A stretch of DNA of 22,878 bases from an uncultured Collinsella sp. Lineage in GTDB: Bacteria; Actinomycetota; Coriobacteriia; Coriobacteriales; Coriobacteriaceae. Both the position numbers and the translations under genes were made by a program. Of this stretch, positions 6,710 to 12,965 are shown piece by piece (position 1 is the first letter of the stretch; every line of letters begins with the position of its first letter). The notes under the pieces were generated by a model. It saw only the letters and a program-made list of their open reading frames with translations. It made no database searches and was not told the origin of the DNA. The stretch spans positions 1 through 22,878 of the forward strand of contig CABTZA010000009.1 of assembly GCA_902489225.1 (NCBI GenBank), in the 5' to 3' direction.

Positions 6710-8158
6710 TTAATGCGCGAGGCGGTAGAAATCCATCGACGCCGCACCCTCGGCATGCAACCCCATCGCCGAAACCGCCGGCGAATAGGTACGGCTCGTA
6801 AGTGCCGCCTCGCCGCTGTTGGCAAAAATCTCGACCATCGTAGTGTCCGAAAGCACGCGCAGGTCGCGAAGCTCGCTGAGCTCGATCGACCTTTGGTCGC
6901 GCCCATAGCCTTCGTCACCCATGTCGAGGGTAAGCATCCCGTCCGCATAACGTACAAAGACACCCTTGCGGATTTCGAGCTCGACCATCTTGGCGCCCTC
7001 ACAGGAAACCACAAGATCAAACAGGCGTCCCGGCTCCTCAACGGTTTCACCGCCTGTCGCGCGAACGCAGTCGCCGCGCATCCTCTCAATCTCGTGCGCC
7101 GGCTGCTGGCAGAGCTTACCATCGCGCATGCTCAGCTCTCGCGGCACCGTCAACGCGCACTGCCACCCGCGCGCCACCGTCGGGTTTTCTGCCGTCGCAT
7201 CGGGGCAACCCGACCATCCGATCATCAAACGCCGGCCTGCAGCATCCTCAAAGGACTGCGGAGCATAGAAATCAAAACCGGCATCGACCATCGGGGGTAT
7301 GCCCTGCCCGACGATTTTAAAGCTCGGCGCCTCCCAATCGGCCTCGATGGGGAACCACACGCACTGATGCGGATTGCGGTAACGCCAACCATCGGCAGGC
7401 ACACCCTGCGGACAGCAAACGAGAATAAGCTCGCCATCGAGCTCAAACAGATCGGGGCACTCCCACATAAAGCCAAACTTCTCGCCCAACTCAATGCGCG
7501 TCGCATAGCTCCAGTCCTCAAGATTGCGCGAGGTATAGACAAGCACGCAGCCACGGTCGTCTTTCGTACGAGCGCCCAGAACCATGTAGTAGATACCATC
7601 GTGCTCAAGGATCTTGGGGTCGCGCACGTGCGTACCGATATCGTCGGGGTAATTGACCGGTCCAACAGCTATGCACTTCTCGCCCAATTCGTCGGGATTC
7701 TCGGCAACCATATGAATCTGGTTTTGCTCACGGCCCGTCAACACGTAGTCGTAATCATCGCGGTCAAAATGCTTGACGTTGCCGGTATAGAAGTAGTGAA
7801 TCTTGCCATCGCGTACAAAGGCAGAACCAGAATACGCTCCGTTCGAATCCAAATCGGAATCGGGGAACAGCACAGGGCCGTGATTCTCGTACGTCACAAA
7901 ATCCTTTGTCGTCAGATGGTTCCAAAGCACTGGACCGCCATGCGCAGCATCGAACGGATCGTATTGATGATAGATGTGATACGTATCACCAATCTGAACC
8001 AAACCGTTGGGGTCGTTGAGCCAGCCAAGCTCAGGCTCCACATGGAACAGGAGCCTATCGGGGTCGGACGCGATGCGACCAGCCGTCTCATCCTGTCCGG
8101 CACGCCACTGCTCATAGTCCGCGCGTGTCACCTTATTTTTTTGATTAAACATCGCCAT
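6710..8158 (-). CDS. scrB: GH32 sucrose-6-phosphate hydrolase (beta-fructosidase)
   Basis: The product is 482 aa. The three GH32 catalytic motifs are intact: WLNDPNG (46-52, nucleophile Asp49), RDP (179-181, transition-state Asp) and WECPD (232-236, acid/base Glu233). A C-terminal beta-sandwich follows the five-bladed propeller. There is no signal peptide, so it is cytoplasmic and would cleave phosphorylated sucrose delivered by the PTS. It is the last gene of the operon, about 95 nt behind the EIIBC gene, with a strong hairpin between. The start is ATG at 8158, or the in-frame ATG at 8152; neither has a strong ribosome-binding site (GAGAAAG nearby). Substrate (sucrose versus short fructans) is inferred from the family and neighbours. 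Confidence 0.92.
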   Translation of the reverse strand: MAMFNQKNKVTRADYEQWRAGQDETAGRIASDPDRLLFHVEPELGWLNDPNGLVQIGDTYHIYHQYDPFDAAHGGPVLWNHLTTKDFVTYENHGPVLFPDSDLDSNGAYSGSAFVRDGKIHYFYTGNVKHFDRDDYDYVLTGREQNQIHMVAENPDELGEKCIAVGPVNYPDDIGTHVRDPKILEHDGIYYMVLGARTKDDRGCVLVYTSRNLEDWSYATRIELGEKFGFMWECPDLFELDGELILVCCPQGVPADGWRYRNPHQCVWFPIEADWEAPSFKIVGQGIPPMVDAGFDFYAPQSFEDAAGRRLMIGWSGCPDATAENPTVARGWQCALTVPRELSMRDGKLCQQPAHEIERMRGDCVRATGGETVEEPGRLFDLVVSCEGAKMVELEIRKGVFVRYADGMLTLDMGDEGYGRDQRSIELSELRDLRVLSDTTMVEIFANSGEAALTSRTYSPAVSAMGLHAEGAASMDFYRLAH

Positions 8159-8176
8159 TGACTTTCTCGTCTATAG

Positions 8177-8215
8177 GGAAGGACGCTCGACTCGCACGAG
8201 CCGAGCGCCCTTCCT
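8177..8215 (-). other. Intercistronic hairpin in the sugar operon
   Basis: A roughly 17-bp stem lies between the EIIBC stop and the scrB start, with arms near 8177-8194 and 8198-8215. The two internal mismatches become G-U pairs on the minus strand, matching the operon direction. No U-tract follows, so it is more likely an mRNA stability or processing element, or a partial attenuator, than a full terminator. Confidence 0.55.
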
Positions 8216-8253
8216 CAAATGGACTTATCCGCACATTACGCTGAACGGCTCAA

Positions 8254-9705
8254 CTAGAAGCTGACATCGAAGCCAGCACCAGCGCCCTCTTCATCGGTGG
8301 TCGGAACGCCCTTTGCCTTGTTGTAGGCAAAGATCAAGACGATCGGCACGATAAAGGCGATAAGATTACCAGCCACATACCACACGAGGGTCTCGGGCGT
8401 GACGATGAGCAGGCCGAGAACGCCGGTCAGACCCTGACCGATAGCGCGCACCTCAAAGAGTTTCACGAAGGCACCGCCGCAGCCTGCACCGATGCATGCG
8501 CAGATGAACGGAATAATCGAGTAGCGCATGTTTGCAGCAAAGATAGCAGGCTCGGAGATACCGACCAGCGTCGGGATAAAGGACGACATGCAAATGTTGC
8601 GCTCTTTGGAATGCTTCTTGTGAATGAGGTACATGCCGATGGCGCCGCCGCCCTGGGCGATGATGGAAACCGACCAGATGGCCTGGATGTAGTTGAAGCC
8701 GGTCGTGGCAACGAGGTTGGCCTCGATACCCTGGATGAACTGATGCGTACCGGTAACGACGAGCGGCTGCAGGAACGCGGCGAAGACAAAGGCACCAAAG
8801 ACGCCCATCCTGTTGTACAGGATATCGATTACGCCGGCGAGGACGTCACCGATCAGGTTGCCGAGCGGGCCGAACACGGTGAACAGGGCAACGTTAGCAA
8901 GAATCAGGGTAACGGTCGGGACAAAGACGAACGAAACGACCTCGGGGATGTACTTCTGGGCAATCTTCTCGACCTTGGCCATAAACCAGGCAGTCAGGAT
9001 TGCGGGGAACACACCGCCCTGGAAAGCAACCATGGGAATGGATAGCGGACCGAAGTTCCAGTACTCAGCACCCGTCGGGTCCATAACGAACGTGTTGCGG
9101 TTCATAAGGCTCGGGTGAACCATGACGATACCGACGAGGATGCCCAGGATCGGGTTGCCGCCAAAACGCTTGACCGCGCTGTACATAACCAGGACAGGCA
9201 GGTAGTCAAAGGTGGTGGCGATAATGGCAAAGAAGCTTGCGAGGTTCTTGAGGAACTCGCTGTGATCGGCGAGGCTGCCCTCCATGCCGAAGAGGCCGTT
9301 GGCAACGATCAGCGACTTAAGGCCGATGATGATTGCAGCGCCGACGAAGGCGGGAATGATGGGGATAAAGATGTCCGAGAATACCTTGAGGACCGAGAAG
9401 AACTTGCCCTTCTTGTCCGCCTCGGCGCCCTTGACCTCGGAAGCGCTGATCTCCTTAACGCCCGTCAGAGCCATAAACTCATCGTAAACCTTGTTGACGG
9501 TACCGGTACCGAAGATAATCATGAGCTGGCCGCTGTTGTACAGCACGCCCTTGACGCCATCGATGTTCTCGAGCTCGGCCTTGTTGTATTTGCTCGTATC
9601 CTTGAGCACCAGACGCAGACGGGTCACGCAATGCGTGGCGCCCTCGATGTTCTCCAGTCCGCCGACGTTGTCGACGACTTGCTGGGACACTGCCTTGTAG
9701 TCCAT
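8254..9705 (-). CDS. scrA: PTS sugar permease EIIBC, sucrose/beta-glucoside type
   Basis: The 483-aa protein has an N-terminal EIIB domain (about 1-90) with the phosphorylated cysteine in ATHCVTRLRL (Cys26). A linker and a multi-span EIIC membrane domain follow; it contains the usual GTHQFIQ-type and GISEPAIF motifs. It phosphorylates sugar during uptake. No EIIA domain is fused, so EIIA must come from elsewhere, as is common for ScrA-type permeases. I chose the ATG at 9705, with GGAG/AGAGG upstream; the ATG at 9717 lacks this. It sits between two GH32-type genes, which makes sucrose or a related fructoside the likely substrate. Trehalose or beta-glucoside specificity cannot be excluded from sequence alone. 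Confidence 0.88.
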   Translation of the reverse strand: MDYKAVSQQVVDNVGGLENIEGATHCVTRLRLVLKDTSKYNKAELENIDGVKGVLYNSGQLMIIFGTGTVNKVYDEFMALTGVKEISASEVKGAEADKKGKFFSVLKVFSDIFIPIIPAFVGAAIIIGLKSLIVANGLFGMEGSLADHSEFLKNLASFFAIIATTFDYLPVLVMYSAVKRFGGNPILGILVGIVMVHPSLMNRNTFVMDPTGAEYWNFGPLSIPMVAFQGGVFPAILTAWFMAKVEKIAQKYIPEVVSFVFVPTVTLILANVALFTVFGPLGNLIGDVLAGVIDILYNRMGVFGAFVFAAFLQPLVVTGTHQFIQGIEANLVATTGFNYIQAIWSVSIIAQGGGAIGMYLIHKKHSKERNICMSSFIPTLVGISEPAIFAANMRYSIIPFICACIGAGCGGAFVKLFEVRAIGQGLTGVLGLLIVTPETLVWYVAGNLIAFIVPIVLIFAYNKAKGVPTTDEEGAGAGFDVSF

Positions 9706-9750
9706 GTTCCTCTCCATTCCTTTTCTAAATCATAAAACGGTTCGTTGCCG

Positions 9751-11133
9751 CTACAGAGACGCGATCGTTGCGTTTGCGCACTTGAGCGTACCGTCGGTGA
9801 CCGTCAGCGCCACACCCTGGCCCTGCTTATTGCAGAAGCGAGCGTTAAGCGCAACATCATCGACAAAGATGGTCGCGATATCGTCGTCAACGACCAGGCG
9901 CACATGATGAGTGCCCTCGCCCTTAAAGAACAACGGACGCTCGAGGCCCATGTTGTTGACCTGGAACCACGGGTACTGGGGAGCCGGCGTGAACTCGAGC
10001 TTGCCCTCGCGCAGGTTGGCGCGGAACTCATAGGCAAGACCGGTCTCGGCGTCCTCGGCGAACTTGACCGAGAAGCCGGCAGCGTTACCGCCGAGCTCAA
10101 TGTCGGTATCGAGCAAGTAGGTGGAGCCGGCATCCGCGGCGAGCACCTGCTCGACCTTGCCCGACTCGCAGGAAAGCTCAAAGGTCTCGACTGCCTTAGC
10201 CTCGCCAAAGGCGCCAAGCATGCTGTCGGGGAGCTTGGTGCCGAGCGTTCCGTCGGCACGCTGAACGATCTCGAGGGGCATAAAGGTGCCACCCCATAGG
10301 TAAGAGCTGGGGTCGCCGCCCTCGTCACGCGTAGGAACCCAACCAAAGAGAACGCGACGCTCGCCATCGAATGCGGTGCGAGCGGCGTAGTACGCGCGGC
10401 CGTCGAAGGAGTCGTCAGCGGGGGTAATCCAAGGACCGTTGATGGACTTGGACATGCGGTAACGGGTCTTGTTGCCGTCGCTGTACTCGGAAAAGACGAG
10501 GTACCACCAGTCGCCCATCTTAAAGAGATCAGGCATCTCAAACATGGTGTACAGGCCCGGGTTCCACCAGTCGCCCTGGAACTCCCAGTTGGTCAGATCC
10601 TTGGAGGTGAACTTGACCAGGCGGCCGGTCATCAGACGCTTGTCCTCGCCCACACGCGTGCCGAGGATGAGCATGTACTCTTCGTTCTCCTCATCCCAAA
10701 GCACAAAGGGATCGCGCCAGTTGCGGTCATCGTAACCCTCCTGGGGCGGAAGCAGCGTCTCGGCGATGTTCTTCTCCCACTTGACGGCGTCGTCGCTCGT
10801 TGCGTGAAGAAGAACCTGCTTCATCAAACGTGCGCGGACCTTATCGCGATTGCAACCAGTGTAGAGCGCATGGTACTTGTCGCCCACCTTAAACACCGTG
10901 CCGGCATAAATGTACTGGTCGACTTCCTCGTCGCCGCCGCGCTCAAGGCTCTCGCCAAAGTCCTTGTAGTTGACGAAATCCTTGGTCGTAGCAAGTGCCC
11001 AGCCAAACGGCTCTCCGAAAGGTTCGGGGTTACGCGTGTCACGCTGATGATAGAGATAGAACGTGCCGTCCTCGCCGTACGGCATGATGTCGCCTACCCA
11101 AATTCCCTCAGGCTGGTAATACACCTTGTGCAT
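9751..11133 (-). CDS. GH32-like beta-propeller glycosidase, divergent
   Basis: The 460-aa protein lacks a signal peptide. It follows the GH32/GH68 layout but with altered motifs. GDIMPY around Asp15 stands where WLNDPNG is expected. WRDPFV is at 139-144 (Asp141), and FEMPDLF at 198-204 gives Glu199 as acid/base. A beta-sandwich domain with a typical GH32 ending follows. The ATG at 11133 has AAGGAAG 6 nt upstream. It is the first gene of the operon, with 45 nt to the EIIBC gene. A second cytoplasmic fructosidase beside scrB suggests a different fructoside, such as a phosphorylated oligosaccharide, but its substrate is unknown and it may not be a true invertase. Confidence 0.8.
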   Translation of the reverse strand: MHKVYYQPEGIWVGDIMPYGEDGTFYLYHQRDTRNPEPFGEPFGWALATTKDFVNYKDFGESLERGGDEEVDQYIYAGTVFKVGDKYHALYTGCNRDKVRARLMKQVLLHATSDDAVKWEKNIAETLLPPQEGYDDRNWRDPFVLWDEENEEYMLILGTRVGEDKRLMTGRLVKFTSKDLTNWEFQGDWWNPGLYTMFEMPDLFKMGDWWYLVFSEYSDGNKTRYRMSKSINGPWITPADDSFDGRAYYAARTAFDGERRVLFGWVPTRDEGGDPSSYLWGGTFMPLEIVQRADGTLGTKLPDSMLGAFGEAKAVETFELSCESGKVEQVLAADAGSTYLLDTDIELGGNAAGFSVKFAEDAETGLAYEFRANLREGKLEFTPAPQYPWFQVNNMGLERPLFFKGEGTHHVRLVVDDDIATIFVDDVALNARFCNKQGQGVALTVTDGTLKCANATIASL

Positions 11134-11175
11134 CCGAGACTTCCTTTCCACGACATACTAACTCGGTACAATGGC

Positions 11176-11204
11176 AAGATATGTCAATCGTTTTCATATG
11201 TCAA
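11176..11204 (-). promoter_or_regulatory. Promoter of the GH32-EIIBC-scrB operon
   Basis: On the minus strand a consensus TTGACA (-35, plus 11199-11204) lies 17 nt from TATCTT (-10, plus 11176-11181). The expected start is near 11169, giving a leader of about 36 nt. Both boxes lie within LacI-type operators, so repressor binding would block RNA polymerase directly. Confidence 0.75.
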
Positions 11205-11213
11205 ACGTTTTCA
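11180..11213 (-). promoter_or_regulatory. Tandem LacI-type operators O1 and O2
   Basis: Two 17-bp direct copies abut without a gap. On the minus strand they read TGAAAACGTTTGACATA (plus 11197-11213) and TGAAAACGATTGACATA (plus 11180-11196), differing at one base. The core AAACGTTT with a central CG is typical of LacI/GalR and cre sites. Each copy also contains a TTGACA. Confidence 0.75.
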
Positions 11214-11246
11214 CACCAATACGTCTTTTCGCAGTTCCAGTCGTCG

Positions 11247-11262
11247 GCAAACGGTTGACATA
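11247..11262 (+). promoter_or_regulatory. Third LacI-type operator, opposite orientation
   Basis: GCAAACGGTTGACATA matches the tandem operators at 14 of 16 positions but lies on the other strand, about 50 bp upstream. It could serve DNA looping by the same repressor. Confidence 0.55.
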
Positions 11263-11316
11263 TGCCGGTGAACGGTCATCAGAGGCGTTTGAGGAATTCT
11301 TTTGGCACGGGATGAA

Positions 11317-12327
11317 CTACGCGGTTTTGCCCTCAATGAGTTCAACGGGGAGCTTGATATTCGATTCGGGATTATCGCCGTTAATAAGAGCGATGATGGA
11401 TTGCGCCGCGAGCTCTCCGATGCGATCGATATCTTGACGTACGGTTGTTAAGTCAGGCATAAACGTCATAGTTCGGCGGGCACCATCCGCGCCCACGACC
11501 TTAATATCGTCTGGAGCGCTCAAGCCGCGCTGCTTCATCACGTTGAGACAGATGGCCGCCATCGTATCGTCTCCCGCAAAGATGCCGTCAATATCGGGGT
11601 TCTCATCGAGGATCTTCGCAACGACCGCGCCCTTTTCGTCGTCGGGCTTAACGAACTCAACCTCACGGACAAGCGCGGACAAACCGGCCTGCTCAACAAC
11701 ATCGAGGTAGGCATCGGTACGCTTATTGGCAGGCATGCGCATGCGGCTATTGCTGCGCAGGCACAGGATGCGTGAACACCCGTCATCGATCAGGCGACGC
11801 GTGGCAAGTTCGCCGATGCTATAGCTGTCGCTCGCAATCTGAACAGAGGCCTCGCCAAGGTCGCAGTCGATACCAACCAGGCTCAAGCCCATCTCGGCAT
11901 ATGCCTCAGCACCGATATTGAGGGAGTTGACGATGACGCCGTCGACCATATTGCGGCGGAGCATGTCAATATAGGAACGCTCAAGATCGGGTCGATTGGC
12001 GCTGTTGCACAGCAACATCTTAAAGCCGTTTTCCGCCAACGTGCGCTCGACCGCCTGCACAACCTGAGCATGGAACGGACTGCTCACAAAGGGAACGATC
12101 ATGCCGATAAGGTTCAGGCGACCGTTGAGCATGGCACGGGCGATATCGTTGGGCGTATAGTTGATGCGCTCCATCGCGGCATGGACCTTATCGCGGGTTT
12201 CTTGGCTAATATAGCCGCGATTATTAAGCACGCGAGATACCGTAGTGGGCGAAACCCCCGCCACCGCTGCAACTTCCTTGATGCCAGGCTTAGCAGAATC
12301 CTTAGAACGAGCGCCCTCGCGAGCCAT
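11317..12327 (-). CDS. LacI/GalR-family repressor of the sugar operon
   Basis: The 336-aa protein has an N-terminal HTH (about 16-36: IKEVAAVAGVSPTTVSRVLN) and a hinge helix with YTPNDIARAMLNGR near 57-70. A periplasmic-binding-protein-like sensor domain begins with LIGMIVPFVSSPF. I chose the ATG at 12327 because GGAGG lies 5 nt upstream; ATGs at 12348 and 12342 have no such site and overlap the operator. It is co-directional with the GH32-EIIBC-scrB operon, 183 nt away. Matching operators lie in both promoters, so it probably represses the operon and itself, with sucrose, sucrose-6-phosphate or fructose as candidate inducer. A role equivalent to ScrR is inferred. Confidence 0.9.
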   Translation of the reverse strand: MAREGARSKDSAKPGIKEVAAVAGVSPTTVSRVLNNRGYISQETRDKVHAAMERINYTPNDIARAMLNGRLNLIGMIVPFVSSPFHAQVVQAVERTLAENGFKMLLCNSANRPDLERSYIDMLRRNMVDGVIVNSLNIGAEAYAEMGLSLVGIDCDLGEASVQIASDSYSIGELATRRLIDDGCSRILCLRSNSRMRMPANKRTDAYLDVVEQAGLSALVREVEFVKPDDEKGAVVAKILDENPDIDGIFAGDDTMAAICLNVMKQRGLSAPDDIKVVGADGARRTMTFMPDLTTVRQDIDRIGELAAQSIIALINGDNPESNIKLPVELIEGKTA

Positions 12328-12346
12328 AGCACCCTCCCCCATCAAC

Positions 12347-12362
12347 ATGTCATACGTTTACA
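12347..12362. promoter_or_regulatory. LacI-type operator at the repressor's own promoter
   Basis: On the minus strand it reads TGTAAACGTATGACAT, 14 of 16 identical to the operon operators. It overlaps a candidate -10 (TATGTA, plus 12359-12364), which lies 16 nt from TTGTTG (plus 12381-12386). This implies autoregulation. Confidence 0.6.
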
Positions 12363-12499
12363 TACGAACAAAGCATACCCCAACAACAGCGGGAAGACGG
12401 TAACAGTACAAGTAAGTAAACGACTCATCCAAATAATTAGGAGAGTTTCGCCTAAAGGGTGACTACACAGGACCCCGCCGGGGCTGCTTGGGCTATCTC

Positions 12500-12582
12500 C
12501 CAAAATATTCCGCAGGACGCAAGAAGCCCTCGCCGCACGAAGTGCGCAGCGAGGGTTTCTTGCATGTCCGAGGACGTTTTGG
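12500..12582. repeat. Structured palindromic element, copy 2
   Basis: It has the same architecture as 1-79. The outer stem is CCAAAA (12500-12505) with TTTTGG (12577-12582), followed by conserved internal-loop sides TTCCGCAGGAC and GTCCGAGGAC. A 15-bp stem (12519-12533 with 12549-12563) has one mismatch, which is G-U on the plus strand. The apical hairpin CGCACGAAGTGCG is at 12534-12546. Both stems differ in sequence from copy 1 yet remain paired, which is covariation. It lies past the minus-strand glycyl-radical gene and ahead of the repressor promoter. Confidence 0.75.
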
Positions 12583-12628
12583 AAAGTAACCCAAAGCGGC
12601 CCGGCGATCCTGCGGGAGTTGAGTCCCT

Positions 12629-12880
12629 TTAGAACTTGTCGTGGAAGGTACGCGCAATGACCTCGTCCTGCTGCTCCTTGGTGAGCGTGTGGAAGTTCAC
12701 GGCATAGCCGGAAACGCGGATGGTCAGCTGCGGGTACTTCTCGGGGTGAGCCTGAGCATCGAGCAACGTCTCACGGTTGAAGACGTTGATGTTCAGGTGA
12801 TGGCCACCCTTCTCGGCGTAAGCGTCGAGCATGTGGACCAGGTTATCGGCCTGAGTCTCGGAAACTTCAGAAACCTTCAT
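12629..12880 (-). CDS. Stand-alone glycyl-radical domain of pyruvate formate-lyase (GrcA-like small subunit)
   Basis: The 83-aa protein aligns by eye with the C-terminal end of pyruvate formate-lyase: GGHHLNINVFNRETLLDA at 25-42, then PEKYPQLTIRVSGYAVNF at 46-63, then LTKEQQDEVIARTFH. Gly58 in RVSGYA is the residue that carries the radical. The ATG at 12880 has AAGGAG 7 nt upstream, so this is a real gene and not the tail of a frameshift. The large PFL gene ends 85 nt upstream and lacks this domain. The small protein should be activated by PflA and dock onto the large one. E. coli GrcA (YfiD) and phage T4 Y06I are precedents, but there they rescue a full-length enzyme. Confidence 0.9.
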   Translation of the reverse strand: MKVSEVSETQADNLVHMLDAYAEKGGHHLNINVFNRETLLDAQAHPEKYPQLTIRVSGYAVNFHTLTKEQQDEVIARTFHDKF

Positions 12881-12903
12881 AATGTGTCTCCTTCGATTGA
12901 TAG

Positions 12904-12963
12904 GCGCCGGCCGAAACCGGCGCTCTAATCAGTAATCGTTATTGTTAGTATAGCACTAACAAT
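12904..12963 (-). promoter_or_regulatory. Two tandem hairpins between the PFL halves
   Basis: Directly after the large-subunit stop, minus-strand RNA would form TATTGTTAGT/ACTAACAATA (plus 12940-12949 with 12955-12964, loop of 5). A GC-rich GCGCCGG/CCGGCGC hairpin with a TTTCGG loop (plus 12904-12923) follows, and then the ribosome-binding site of the small gene. Neither has a U-tract. They may act as mRNA processing or stability elements that set the ratio of the two products. Confidence 0.5.
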
Positions 12964-12965
12964 AG

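Larger units (their letters stand above)
11134..11316. promoter_or_regulatory. Control region of the sugar operon
   Basis: This 183-nt gap between the repressor stop and the GH32-like gene contains one clear promoter (11176-11204), two abutting LacI-type operators (11180-11213) and a third, inverted copy at 11247-11262. The repressor gene is therefore upstream of, and co-directional with, the operon it probably controls. Confidence 0.7.
12328..12628. other. Intergenic region between the repressor and the glycyl-radical gene
   Basis: These 301 bases hold the repressor's promoter and operator (12347-12386), a small TTAGG/CCTAA hairpin near 12438-12456, a CCCC/GGGG hairpin near 12472-12482, and copy 2 of the structured element (12500-12582). 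No protein-coding gene is supported. Confidence 0.5.

Noticed and set aside
6631..7122. C-terminal extension or second gene overlapping scrB (163-aa minus frame)
   Set aside because: It is a shifted frame within scrB with Arg/Ser-rich translation and no start signal.
6695..8161. A 488-aa open frame on the plus strand opposite scrB
   Set aside because: The minus strand encodes GH32 with all catalytic motifs; the plus-strand product has no recognisable domain.
12881..12965. Frameshift or assembly error as the cause of the split PFL
   Set aside because: The gap is 85 nt with stop codon, hairpins, a proper ribosome-binding site and an ATG, and the break falls at a domain linker, so a single indel does not explain it.
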